A stretch of DNA of 64,000 bases from Tenericutes bacterium ADurb.Bin087 (GTDB lineage: Bacteria; Bacillota_I; Bacilli_A; RFN20; CAG-826): NCBI GenBank assembly GCA_002070905.1, contig MWEF01000001.1:62001-126000 (forward strand), read 5' to 3'. Position numbers and translations under genes: made by a program. Positions 46,116 through 54,793 of the stretch are shown here, piece after piece. Under the pieces are notes generated by a model. The model was not told where the DNA came from. It worked only from the letters and a program-made list of their open reading frames with translations, and ran no database searches. The stretch's first letter is position 1. The number at the start of each line of letters is the position of its first letter.

Positions 46116-47945
46116 ATGAAAATTGTAAGTGGAAATGCCCCGTTCTTACGTAGTAAACGCACTACCAGTCAAATAATGATGGAACTATTAATTGGGTTAG
46201 CGGTTATTTTTGTAGCCGCGGTTGTGTATAACTTTACCCTTGGTGTCCGTTATGGTCTTAAAACAATTTGTATTATGACCGTCGCTATTTTATTCACACT
46301 CATTAGTGACATTATTGCTGGTAGTTTACGTTATAACAAAGAAAAAGACGGGAAGTTTGATGAATATCTATGGCATTTCATCAAATCAAACTTTAGTGTG
46401 GTAACGGCGGTTATCCTAGCGTTAACTGTTCCTGTTGGCACACCAGTTTATGTTGTCATTATTGGCAGTATGTTTGCGACACTGATTGTTAAACATACAT
46501 TTGGTGGCTTTGGTAGTAATGTGTTTAACCCTGCCGCGTTGGGACGAATCTTTTTAGCGCTTGCCTTTGGCAGCCAACTTAAACCTTACCTTGCGGGTGG
46601 GGAAACTCTTGGCGGACTAAAAGCAGGGGCGACTGTTACTTCGCAATTTGTCGCTGATGGGGCGAAGTTTTTAACGGGCAGTTTAGCAAATACGAATGTA
46701 TCGTTTCTTAACTTATATTTAGGTAATTATAGTGCCGCCCTTGGTGAAACGTTTACGTTACTTATTTTAGTCGTCGGTGTTGTGTTAGCGGCGCGCGAAG
46801 TCATTAACTGGCGCACACCAGTCTTCTTATTTTTGACCGTTGCGCTTAGCAGTGTCTTTGTTAGCCTTGTCGCTAAAGTCAATATGCTTGAATACTTATT
46901 AGTCCAATTTGGCTTAGGTGGGATGGTCTTTGGCGCCATCTTTATGTTTACCGATCCAGTTACATCCCCTACGAGTAATTATGGGAAAGCCTTAATTGGA
47001 ATTATTGGCGGTTTACTTAACGTCCTTATTCGTGTTGCGGGTAATTATCCAGAAGGGACGGCCTTTAGTATTGCGCTTGTTAACGTCGTGTCACCGATGA
47101 TTGATCGCTTAATTAGTGGGCGCACATTTACTAAATTGTGGGTACCTGCGACTGTGAGTTCGGTGATGGTCTTATGTAGTGTGGGCTTATTAACTGGTGT
47201 CAGTGCTGCTAAAATGCCCAAAGAAGGACCAGAACCACCAATTGTTATTGAACCATTTGTGGCTTATAACGGGACTTACACAAGTCCAGCGCCAAGTGAT
47301 TATGCGGAAGGGTTTACCACAAATGTACAAGTTGGCTTAAGTGATGCTTATCATATTGTTAAAATTGAATATGATGTGCTCGCTAATCCCGCAACATACG
47401 TTGCCCAAGATAAAATTGATGCGCTGATTAATTACTACACTTCCATTAGTGTGGCGGAATTTAAAACACTCGTCGCACCTGCAATTGATGGGGTGACTGG
47501 TACAACGGTAGATGGTCAAACAGGTGACCATATTATGCCAGGGGCCATTTATTCTTCTAAAGCATTATATGAAGCGCTTAATGATGCCTTTAGTGATTTA
47601 GAAGTTTATAGTGCATCACTTGAAGATTACCCCTATGATAGCGGTGGTTATAGTGATGAAAAAATGTTGATGGTTGTTGATGTCTATGTTGATGGTGTTA
47701 ACGACTTAATTAAAGTTGTCGACGTGAAAGAAGGGGCCAGTACCGAAAGTTTTGCCCCACGGTGGGAAACAGTACGCGAAGCTGTCCTAGGCAAATATCA
47801 TGATTTAGATGTTGCGACATTCTTGAGTTACACAAATGTTGCGGAACTATATGGTGAAGATGCGGCACTTTATGCCGGAATTACCTTTACGCCGACACGA
47901 ATCTTTAATGTCGTGCAAAAAGCACTTGAAGGGTATGGTGGCTAA
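46116..47945 (+). CDS. rnfD: RnfD with long C-terminal extension
   Basis: 609 residues; normal RnfD proteins have about 300-350. The first 360 residues are the polytopic RnfD membrane domain (about ten helices) with ADPF-like VFNPAALGR, AGATVTSQ as a likely FMN-attachment stretch, and FMFTDPVTSP. The remaining 250 residues (from about 365) are exported and hydrophilic, with a weak FMN-binding-domain pattern (DHIMPGAIYSSKALYEAL) in which the attachment Thr is replaced by Ile. The ATG at 46116 follows AGAGGTG; a GTG at 46107 is an alternative. The extension may be a decayed or specialised RnfG-like domain. One base separates it from rnfG. Confidence 0.88.
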   Translation: MKIVSGNAPFLRSKRTTSQIMMELLIGLAVIFVAAVVYNFTLGVRYGLKTICIMTVAILFTLISDIIAGSLRYNKEKDGKFDEYLWHFIKSNFSVVTAVILALTVPVGTPVYVVIIGSMFATLIVKHTFGGFGSNVFNPAALGRIFLALAFGSQLKPYLAGGETLGGLKAGATVTSQFVADGAKFLTGSLANTNVSFLNLYLGNYSAALGETFTLLILVVGVVLAAREVINWRTPVFLFLTVALSSVFVSLVAKVNMLEYLLVQFGLGGMVFGAIFMFTDPVTSPTSNYGKALIGIIGGLLNVLIRVAGNYPEGTAFSIALVNVVSPMIDRLISGRTFTKLWVPATVSSVMVLCSVGLLTGVSAAKMPKEGPEPPIVIEPFVAYNGTYTSPAPSDYAEGFTTNVQVGLSDAYHIVKIEYDVLANPATYVAQDKIDALINYYTSISVAEFKTLVAPAIDGVTGTTVDGQTGDHIMPGAIYSSKALYEALNDAFSDLEVYSASLEDYPYDSGGYSDEKMLMVVDVYVDGVNDLIKVVDVKEGASTESFAPRWETVREAVLGKYHDLDVATFLSYTNVAELYGEDAALYAGITFTPTRIFNVVQKALEGYGG

Positions 47946-47946
47946 T

Positions 47947-48504
47947 ATGAGTAAGAAAAAATTAAATAATTTTATTTTATTACCGCTCTTTTTAGGAGTA
48001 GTAACCTTAGTGGCCGCTGGTGCCTTAACAGGTGTCCACTTATTAACAAAACCAAAAATTGAAGAAAATGTTAAACAAAAACAACTTGCCGGTTATAAAC
48101 AAATTCTTGATTTAGAGCCAAGTGATGTGATTGATTTAAAAGAAAAAGTCGTTAGCAGTGAACTTTCTAACATTGGGGTCACAAATAAATATAGTATTAC
48201 GATTGAAGAAGTTGAAGTCGGTGTCGTTTATGATGCCGAAATTACTGGTTACAACTCAGGCTTAATTTTCCAAGTTGGGTTTAAAGGAACAAAGTATGCG
48301 GGCTTTAACGTTATTTCTTCAAACGAAACACCAGGCTTCGGCGCTGATTATTTAGAAACAGTGCATGAGCAAATTAAAGGTGTCGAAATTGGTAATCCAA
48401 TCTTGCAAGATCCAAGTAAAACAGGTAAAACATTGACGGCCAATGCGCTTCGCAAAGCGCTTGAAGCGTGTGCCGAAGATTACCTAGAAGGGAGAGCGGG
48501 TTAA
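47947..48504 (+). CDS. rnfG: Rnf complex subunit RnfG (FMN-binding)
   Basis: 185 residues from the ATG at 47947; a frame from 47836 lies inside rnfD. One N-terminal TM helix (about 8-28) and an extracellular FMN-binding domain: IFQVGFKGTKYAGFNVIS, SNETPGFGAD and SKTGKTLTANALRKAL, where TGKTLT carries the Thr that is flavinylated by ApbE. GGTGG serves as ribosome site. RnfG passes electrons in the membrane part of the complex. Flavinylation is likely done by the ApbE encoded at the end of the operon. Confidence 0.93.
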   Translation: MSKKKLNNFILLPLFLGVVTLVAAGALTGVHLLTKPKIEENVKQKQLAGYKQILDLEPSDVIDLKEKVVSSELSNIGVTNKYSITIEEVEVGVVYDAEITGYNSGLIFQVGFKGTKYAGFNVISSNETPGFGADYLETVHEQIKGVEIGNPILQDPSKTGKTLTANALRKALEACAEDYLEGRAG

Positions 48505-48506
48505 TT

Positions 48507-49193
48507 ATGAAAAAACGGAAAATAATTGTTGATGGTATTTTTGCCAATAATGCGGCCTTTATGTTGTTTTTAGGCATGTGTCCAAGTTTAGCCACAACGA
48601 ACTCATTTATGAGTGCACTTGGAATGGGAATTGCGGTTTTAGCGACATTAATTTTAACAAACGTGGCGATTTCCGCGCTTAGACGTTTTGTGCCTAACGA
48701 AATTCGGATTCCAGTCCTAATTGTTATTATTGCGACCACAGTAACGATTATTGAAATGCTGATGCAAGCATATATGTTTGATCTCTCACAAACACTAGGT
48801 GTGTATTTATCACTAATCGTTGTTAACTGTATTATTTTAGGAAGAGCAGAAGCTTTTGCGATGAAAAACACTGTCCTTGATAGTTTTCTTGATGCAGTAG
48901 GGACAGGAATTGGCTTCTTGCTTGGCTTACTCGCACTGGCGTTTGCCCGCGAATTTTTAGGAACAGGGGGCATCGCCTTTAGTTCACTTTTAACGGGGCA
49001 ACATATTTGGAGCTTCCAACTTATTCCTGATGGCTATACGATTACTTTGTTCCAAGAATCTTCAGGCGCCTTCATTATGTTTGGGCTGATCGTCGCTTTA
49101 ATTAATGCTGTCGTGGCAAAGATTAATGACAATAAGAAAAAGAAAGCCGCAGCCGCTAGAGCTGCGAAGCTTGCGACAGAAGGGGGTAAATAA
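48507..49193 (+). CDS. rnfE: Rnf complex subunit RnfE
   Basis: 228 residues from the ATG at 48507, 2 bp after the rnfG stop. Six TM helices of the RnfA/E (NqrD/E) family with NNAAFMLFLGMCPSLATT near the N-terminus and VNCIILGRAEAFAMKN around 110, including the conserved Cys residues that bind a [2Fe-2S] cluster between RnfA and RnfE. C-terminal cytoplasmic Lys/Ala tail. Part of the sodium- or proton-pumping core. Confidence 0.94.
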   Translation: MKKRKIIVDGIFANNAAFMLFLGMCPSLATTNSFMSALGMGIAVLATLILTNVAISALRRFVPNEIRIPVLIVIIATTVTIIEMLMQAYMFDLSQTLGVYLSLIVVNCIILGRAEAFAMKNTVLDSFLDAVGTGIGFLLGLLALAFAREFLGTGGIAFSSLLTGQHIWSFQLIPDGYTITLFQESSGAFIMFGLIVALINAVVAKINDNKKKKAAAARAAKLATEGGK

Positions 49194-49195
49194 TT

Positions 49196-49786
49196 ATGCA
49201 ATTTATTTTAATGGGCATTGGCGCGATTTTAATTAATAACATTATCTTAACGCGCTTTTTAGGGATTTGTCCGCTGCTTGGTGTTTCAAAAAGCAATAGT
49301 AGTGCGATTGGAATGAGTTTAGCGGTCATCTTTGTTGTCACGATGAGTGCGATTTTAAGTTACTCACTATATATGTACGTATTAGTGCCGCTCAAAATTG
49401 AGTATTTGCGTCTCGTTTCCTTTATTTTAATCATTGCTTCCTTCGTCCAATTCGTTGAGATGTTCTTAAAACGTTTTATCCCTGCTTTGTATAAGAGCCT
49501 CGGAATATATTTACCGCTGATTACGACAAACTGTGTTGTTTTAGCGGTTAGTCTTGACGTTGTCGCGACAAATGGCGGCGTTCCTGTGTATAATTTCTTA
49601 AACATGGTTGGCTACGCTTTCTTTAGTGGTGTCGGCTATGCGGTCATCTTAATTGTGTTTAGTTTTATTCAAGAACGGTTAATTAATAATAAAAATATGC
49701 CAAAGAGCTTCCACGGAAGTGGGATTGCTCTGATTACAATTGGCTTACTCGTCATGGCATTTCTTGGCTTTTCAGGGATGATTTAA
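49196..49786 (+). CDS. rnfA: Rnf complex subunit RnfA
   Basis: 196 residues, six TM helices, partner of RnfE. Family blocks: NNIILTRFLGICPLLGVS at the N-terminus and LITTNCVVLAVSLD near 105, each with the conserved Cys. It starts 2 bp after rnfE. Confidence 0.95.
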   Translation: MQFILMGIGAILINNIILTRFLGICPLLGVSKSNSSAIGMSLAVIFVVTMSAILSYSLYMYVLVPLKIEYLRLVSFILIIASFVQFVEMFLKRFIPALYKSLGIYLPLITTNCVVLAVSLDVVATNGGVPVYNFLNMVGYAFFSGVGYAVILIVFSFIQERLINNKNMPKSFHGSGIALITIGLLVMAFLGFSGMI

Positions 49787-49787
49787 G

Positions 49788-49970
49788 ATGAGTGATGTGG
49801 CACGTATTTTCATTGCTATTGGTATTATGGTGGTCTTAATCGCGCTCTATATTGGTAGTTACGTGTTAAATAAACGCACCAAAAAACCAGACGGGTGCAC
49901 AGAAATCGCTAGTAGTTGTACAGGGTGTGCTGTGACTACTTGTAGTCACAATCCCGCAAAGGAGGAATAA
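49788..49970 (+). CDS. Small Cys-rich single-TM protein of the rnf operon
   Basis: 60 residues: an N-terminal TM helix (about 7-28), a basic KRTKK loop, then a Cys-rich tail with CTE, SCTGCAV and TTC, giving four Cys. It lies between rnfA and rnfB with 1-3 bp gaps. The layout resembles FeoB-associated Cys-rich membrane proteins and may hold a metal or cluster. An accessory electron-carrier role next to the short RnfB is an inference. Confidence 0.65.
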   Translation: MSDVARIFIAIGIMVVLIALYIGSYVLNKRTKKPDGCTEIASSCTGCAVTTCSHNPAKEE

Positions 49971-49973
49971 AGA

Positions 49974-50288
49974 ATGGAATATTTATGGGGAGTCGTTATC
50001 CTTTTAGTTATCGGTGCCTTATTAGGCCTTTTGCTTGCGGTGGCAAGTAAGGCTTTTGCGGTTAAAGAAGACAAGCGGCTTGAGCCAGTGACGGCGATGA
50101 TGCCGGGCATTAATTGCGGGACATGTGGCTATCCTGGTTGTAAAGAACTAGTCGCCGCTATTTTAAAAGGCGAAGTAAAGAATTTAGGCCAATGCCGTCC
50201 ACTACGGCCAGATGCAAAAGCTAAAATTAAAGAATATTTAGCAGATAATCCTGATGAAGATGGTAATGTCCTAACACTTCAAGGATAA
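49974..50288 (+). CDS. rnfB: Short RnfB (TM helix plus single 4Fe-4S domain)
   Basis: 104 residues; standard RnfB has about 190-330 or more because of C-terminal ferredoxin domains. Seen: N-terminal TM helix (about 4-27) and the Fes cluster motif PGINCGTCGYPGC with a further Cys in GQCRP (about 49-82), then a short tail ending normally in TAA. No CxxCxxCxxxC ferredoxin repeat follows, and the next frame is unrelated, so this is not a simple frameshift. The electron entry point from ferredoxin may therefore be reduced or supplied by another protein. Confidence 0.87.
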   Translation: MEYLWGVVILLVIGALLGLLLAVASKAFAVKEDKRLEPVTAMMPGINCGTCGYPGCKELVAAILKGEVKNLGQCRPLRPDAKAKIKEYLADNPDEDGNVLTLQG

Positions 50289-50311
50289 ATAGTTAGGTTA
50301 TTGATATTTAA

Positions 50312-50725
50312 ATGAAGGCGCGTAAAGTTAAGTTAAACAAAACCCTTTTTGACACCATTATCTTTAGTCTTATTTTGGTGCTGACAAGTGCGACGACGTT
50401 AATCTTAAAACGCGCCTTTGTTACTGATGAAGCGCTCTATGTCTATGTTTATGTGACTGACCGCCTCATCGATAAACAACCGCTCGCGGTTGATAATACT
50501 TTTGTGTATAACGAACCCGAATTTCTAGCGCCGATTATCTTAGAAATTTTAGATAAGAAGGTTCGTGTCGAAAAGGAAGAAAGCCCCCTTAATTTATGTT
50601 CAATTAAAGGATTCACGGATAAAGTTGGTGATCCCGTGCTTTGTCTGCCGAATTCTTTTTATTTTGTAATTATGGGTTTTAGTTATAAGGAGGCACCAGC
50701 ACCATATGTCCCAAGTGGGGAATAA
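50312..50725 (+). CDS. NusG domain II-containing protein
   Basis: 137 residues with an N-terminal TM helix (about 11-30) and a NusG_II-type exported domain ending in SPLNLCSIKG, GDPVLCLPNSFYFVI. This domain (PF07009-type) commonly occurs beside Gx transporter and apbE genes in Firmicutes; its two Cys may be redox-active. It lies between rnfB and the Gx transporter gene. No strong ribosome site is visible. Confidence 0.78.
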   Translation: MKARKVKLNKTLFDTIIFSLILVLTSATTLILKRAFVTDEALYVYVYVTDRLIDKQPLAVDNTFVYNEPEFLAPIILEILDKKVRVEKEESPLNLCSIKGFTDKVGDPVLCLPNSFYFVIMGFSYKEAPAPYVPSGE

Positions 50726-50726
50726 C

Positions 50727-51263
50727 ATGAAGAAGGATCGAAAATTTACAACGCGAAAGCTCGTGCACCTTGCGGTCTTTTTAGCGCTTGGTGTCGTCTT
50801 TAATATTGTCGAAAATTATATCGTGTTTATTCCAGCCTTGCCTGGTGTAAAACTTGGGCTTGCTAATAGCATTGGGCTAATTCTTTTAGCGCTTTATGGC
50901 CCTGCTGAATTTGTGGCGATTGGGTTACTGCGTGTGTTACTTAGCGGTACTTTTAGCGGGTTTGGCACAAGTTTTATGTTATCGCTCAGCGGCTTTTTAG
51001 TTTCAAGTGCGATTGTATTAATTAGTTATGTATTTAATAAATTATCAATCTATGGACTCTCACTTTTAAGTGCGGTGACTCACGGAGTGGGCCAAGTTGT
51101 CGTTATTGCTTTAATGTATGAAAATGTGTTAATGCTTAATTACTTAATTGTGATGATGATAAGCGGGATTATTACGGGGTTATTAATTGCCGCGCTTGCT
51201 AAAATTGTCATTTTACGCCTGAAAATGTTTAAAGAGGAAGAGTGTAATTATGAAGTTAATTAA
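50727..51263 (+). CDS. Gx transporter family membrane protein (HepT_CompI-like)
   Basis: 178 residues, about five TM helices. PGVKLGLANSIGLI, then FVAIGLLRVLLSGTFSGFGTSFMLSLSG in pieces, match the Gx transporter/heptaprenyl diphosphate synthase component I family (PF07456). The ATG at 50727 directly follows the upstream stop; an ATG at 50706 with AAGGAGG 12 bp upstream is an alternative. Such proteins accompany flavin-transferase and electron-transfer genes and may carry quinone or flavin precursors; the substrate is unproven. Confidence 0.82.
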   Translation: MKKDRKFTTRKLVHLAVFLALGVVFNIVENYIVFIPALPGVKLGLANSIGLILLALYGPAEFVAIGLLRVLLSGTFSGFGTSFMLSLSGFLVSSAIVLISYVFNKLSIYGLSLLSAVTHGVGQVVVIALMYENVLMLNYLIVMMISGIITGLLIAALAKIVILRLKMFKEEECNYEVN

Positions 51264-52560
51264 GAAACTCCTTGCCCTTTTCTCGCCGCTTGAAATGATT
51301 ATTTTAATGGTCGCGATCACTGTTTCCACGCTTTTAGTCGTGCCTACATTTTCAAGCAAAAAACCACAAAAAGTACCCGTTCTTTTATTTCCAACCGAAA
51401 AAGTATATAGCGTCAATGGTGGTTATCCAGTAGATGTCTTTGACACTAGTTTTTTTATTGTTTATGAACCCGTTAAAGAAGAAACACAAGCGGAGATTAA
51501 AGCAATATTAAATGAATATCTAGTTGGTTATCATAAACTTTTTGATCGTCATCATGATTATTATGCTGAAGCTCCACTTGATCCAGTACGACCCACTGCT
51601 GAAGAAAAAGCAACATTACCGCGCATTAAAAACTTAAAATATATTAATGATCATAAAGGTGAAGAAGTAGAGATTGAAAAAGCACTTTATGATTTGTTAA
51701 TGGCGGCCAAACAATATTCAATTAATACCCCCCATAATGCTTTTAGTATGTTTATTGGTGCTCTCTATGATTACTGGAAACCTTATACACGTTTAGCCGC
51801 TGATCCAACTGAAGATCCAATCCGTGATCCAGAAAAACAAGCGGAAATTGCGCGGTTAACGAGTTACATTCCAAAAACCGCTGCTGACATAAACGCTACT
51901 TTAGAACTTCGTAGTGAAGCTAATAAATATTATGTTCGCTTTAATGAATTTAATGGTAGTGGTGAAGATTTATCGATTTCAGTGGGCGCCGTCGCTAAAG
52001 GAATGATGACGGATATTTTAGGGGAAGTACTACGCAGCCGCGGCTTAACAAAAGGACTCGTCTTTGGTGGGCAATCGTCATTTTTATTTTTAGAAGACGG
52101 ATTTTTAGATAAAGCTTATAACATTACGATGGAACCAATTGGACCAGGGGAGCAAACATTTACGATGAGTCGCGCTGATCAGTATCAAATGTCTACAAGC
52201 GGGATTTATTCAGGCTTTAAGTTTAATCATGCCGGTGAAGAGATTATTCGTTCCCATATTATTGACCCAGTAACTGGTTATCCTGCGCACAAGGCACATC
52301 ATATGGTCAATATTACAAGTGATACGTTAAGCGGATTAGAGTTAGATTATTTAACAACCTCATTAATCGTGTTAGATGTCAATGATGGGTTAACGTTTAT
52401 TAATGATATTTACGCTCTTGATGATGTAAATGTGATTTATGGTGGACTAAAAGACGGAGAGTGGTTTATTAGCCGTACAATCGGTTACCCTGGCGGGAAG
52501 AACCCAATGTTTGTAAATGATTCCGAATATAGCGAAATTAATCTCGAATTATTACAATAA
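51250..52560 (+). CDS. apbE: FAD:protein FMN transferase (ApbE family)
   Basis: 436 residues, membrane-anchored by a TM helix at about 15-36, active domain outside. ApbE motifs: FDTSFFIVYE, ISVGAVAKGMMTD (about 236), GLVFGGQSS and HIIDPVTGYPAHKAHH with the metal-binding Asp. It would attach FMN to Thr residues of RnfG and RnfD. An inserted acidic region (about 110-200) makes it longer than typical ApbE (about 340). Last gene of the rnf operon, overlapping the Gx transporter gene by 14 bp. Confidence 0.88.
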   Translation: MKLIKKLLALFSPLEMIILMVAITVSTLLVVPTFSSKKPQKVPVLLFPTEKVYSVNGGYPVDVFDTSFFIVYEPVKEETQAEIKAILNEYLVGYHKLFDRHHDYYAEAPLDPVRPTAEEKATLPRIKNLKYINDHKGEEVEIEKALYDLLMAAKQYSINTPHNAFSMFIGALYDYWKPYTRLAADPTEDPIRDPEKQAEIARLTSYIPKTAADINATLELRSEANKYYVRFNEFNGSGEDLSISVGAVAKGMMTDILGEVLRSRGLTKGLVFGGQSSFLFLEDGFLDKAYNITMEPIGPGEQTFTMSRADQYQMSTSGIYSGFKFNHAGEEIIRSHIIDPVTGYPAHKAHHMVNITSDTLSGLELDYLTTSLIVLDVNDGLTFINDIYALDDVNVIYGGLKDGEWFISRTIGYPGGKNPMFVNDSEYSEINLELLQ

Positions 52561-52627
52561 AGGTTGCTTTTCTTAATAAAACTTATTAAGATTATATACG
52601 CAGTAAAAGAAAAAGAGGAGATAATAT

Positions 52628-53617
52628 ATGAAAAAAAGAAACTTATTACTAGCATTAGCCGGCACAGCGCTACTTTTAAGTGGTTGTACCGTCGGTGGTA
52701 AACAGTATTTTGGCTTTGGTAGTGTAGCAACTTATGGTGATGCTGCTGCATATACTGGCTATCACGTTGAAACAACCGTTGACTATGTCGCTGTTGTTTT
52801 ACAAAAAGATGTCATTAAAAACTTACGTCTTGACACCGTTCAACTTTATTCCAAGTTAACGGAAGGCGCCGTTGTGCTTAAAACCGAAGAAAATGGTGAT
52901 GTTAAATCAAAATGGGAACTTTTAGATGACTATGCAATGAAAGTTGCAAGCCCAATCGGTAAAGAATGGTACGAACAAGCCGAAGCCTTTGAAAACTGGG
53001 CTGTTGGTAAAACTGTCGAACAAGTTAAAGCCGGCATGACTGGCACTAAATTAACTGATGGCGCAACAATTGGGAACACCATTAATGTTAATGGCTGGGT
53101 TGCCGCGCTTGAAAGTGCTGTTGCTGCCAAAGTTGAATTTAAAGGTAAAGTCGCAGCCTTAGGTGTTGGCGGACTTAATACTGTTAGTTTAAAACGTAAC
53201 ACAACTGATGTCGAAGGCCAAGATTACACAATTGGTGGCGCTGTTTTTGATGAAGCAAAAAAAGTCTTAGCCGCCCGTGTTGATACTTTCCAACCACGTT
53301 ATGTGGCAAATGAAGCAGGCGATCGTCTTGTGATGGACGGAAGCAAAGTGCAAGTTGATGCCACCGCAAAACGCGTGAAGAGCAAACAAGAACTTAAAGA
53401 TGACTATGGAATGAAAGTTGCAAGCCCAATTGGCAAAGAATGGTACGAACAAGCCGCAAGCTTAGTCGATTACATTAAAGGTAAAACCGTTAGTGAAGCC
53501 TTAGGTACTGATGCTAAATTAGCAAATGGTGCCGAAGTTGGTTGCACAATGAATATCGGTGGCTACCGCAGTGCTTTACTTGAAGCTGAACATACTGCCT
53601 TCAACAGCCGTAAATAA
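52628..53617 (+). CDS. Lipoprotein with repeated SPIGKEWYEQ modules
   Basis: 329 residues; AGAGGAG site; lipobox LLSGC with Cys20. The motif KxxxELxDDYxMKVASPIGKEWYEQA occurs twice (about 96-122 and 262-288; each copy is followed by a GKTVxE segment). Similar modules occur in Firmicute surface lipoproteins linked to FMN-binding or pheromone-type proteins, as I recall, but no FMN-attachment motif is certain here. It follows the rnf/apbE operon by 67 bp and has its own terminator, so a role in extracellular electron transfer is possible but unproven. Confidence 0.65.
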   Translation: MKKRNLLLALAGTALLLSGCTVGGKQYFGFGSVATYGDAAAYTGYHVETTVDYVAVVLQKDVIKNLRLDTVQLYSKLTEGAVVLKTEENGDVKSKWELLDDYAMKVASPIGKEWYEQAEAFENWAVGKTVEQVKAGMTGTKLTDGATIGNTINVNGWVAALESAVAAKVEFKGKVAALGVGGLNTVSLKRNTTDVEGQDYTIGGAVFDEAKKVLAARVDTFQPRYVANEAGDRLVMDGSKVQVDATAKRVKSKQELKDDYGMKVASPIGKEWYEQAASLVDYIKGKTVSEALGTDAKLANGAEVGCTMNIGGYRSALLEAEHTAFNSRK

Positions 53618-53648
53618 TTAAACGCTAGTTAATTATAAAAAGACAGTA

Positions 53649-53678
53649 AAGGGACTACTTAAAAGTAGTTCCTTTTTT
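53649..53678 (+). terminator. Rho-independent terminator
   Basis: AAGGGACTACTT, AA loop, AAGTAGTTCCTT (one G-U pair), followed by TTTTTT. Confidence 0.9.
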
Positions 53679-53700
53679 GTTAATATGCGATAATAGTGTT

Positions 53701-54789
53701 ATGGGAAAAAGAAAAAAGAAAACATTTAAAAAATTAGGGACAACGCTCCTGACAATACTGACAGTACTTTTAGTCGTAATGTACGTCCCCCGTACTGCGC
53801 GCATTGGCTATAAAAATGATCGTTACGCTAACATTTTAAAAGACGCGAATATTGCCGCTGATACGCGTGTTGTTGATATTGCGATGCTTGGTGCCCACGA
53901 TGCTTTTAGTAGCAAGATTAACTTACTTAGCGCTCCTGATCCAGCTGAATCAGGAATTGTGAAAAACAAGACAGTTAATGCTGTTTTTAAAGGTGGCCTT
54001 GTCCGTGTCTTAAAAGCACAGCAAGATGGCGCTAAAGTGCTTTTAAATCGTGGTGTGCGTTATTTTGATGTCCGGATTAGTTATTTTGATGGCGAGTGGT
54101 ATACAAAGCATGGCTTACTTGACACGAATCTTTTTTATTACTTAAAAGATATTTATGACTTTTTAAAAGATCGACCCCAAGAATTTGTTATTTTAGATAT
54201 CCAACATATTTATACGGGTGAAAGTAATATTAATGAATTTCTTAATTATTTACTTGACATTCAGTTTGTCGGGAACCCGCTTACTCTTCAAGATTTTATT
54301 CATCACACTAGTGCAATCACGCTTAATGATTTACTTTATTTTGATGTTTTAGGCCCAAATCATGGTGGCATTATCTTACTTTTAAATGATGATGGGACGG
54401 CGGAGGCTAGCCAAAAGACACTCTTTTATAATCGTAATGACGCGATTCGCTCAAAGTGGCACAACAAGCGTTATGTAAAAGATATTGTGCCGCTTATTAA
54501 TGCCGAAGCAGACTATCTTAAAACTCAAGAAAGCCTTGATTATTTTAGAGTAAATCAAGCGCAACTTACCCCAGATTACTTAAAAGATCCACTGGGGACA
54601 TTAGGCAGATGGTCACTCATTAATATTGCGGCGACGAGTAACGCTAAACTCGTTAGTAACGCTCATTTTGCGGAGTGGCTAGGTGTTATGCCCATCTTTA
54701 TGGTTGATTTCGCGAATAGTCGCTATGCACGCTTTAATGTACGCGCTAATGAGAAGATTATTGAATATAATCGTAATTTAGGCACGTAA
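53701..54789 (+). CDS. PI-PLC X-domain-like phosphodiesterase, membrane-anchored
   Basis: 362 residues from the ATG at 53701; an earlier in-frame codon at 53677 falls in the terminator T-tract. One TM helix (about 12-33), then a TIM-barrel-like domain with PI-PLC X features: MLGAHDAFSS (first catalytic His, about 66), GVRYFDVRISYFDG, TKHGLL (second His, about 136) and FVILDIQHI. It probably cleaves a phospholipid or glycolipid phosphodiester outside the cell. No ribosome site is visible, and a -10-like GATAAT at 53689 would start transcription at or near the ATG, so translation may be leaderless. Confidence 0.75.
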   Translation: MGKRKKKTFKKLGTTLLTILTVLLVVMYVPRTARIGYKNDRYANILKDANIAADTRVVDIAMLGAHDAFSSKINLLSAPDPAESGIVKNKTVNAVFKGGLVRVLKAQQDGAKVLLNRGVRYFDVRISYFDGEWYTKHGLLDTNLFYYLKDIYDFLKDRPQEFVILDIQHIYTGESNINEFLNYLLDIQFVGNPLTLQDFIHHTSAITLNDLLYFDVLGPNHGGIILLLNDDGTAEASQKTLFYNRNDAIRSKWHNKRYVKDIVPLINAEADYLKTQESLDYFRVNQAQLTPDYLKDPLGTLGRWSLINIAATSNAKLVSNAHFAEWLGVMPIFMVDFANSRYARFNVRANEKIIEYNRNLGT

Positions 54790-54793
54790 ACTA

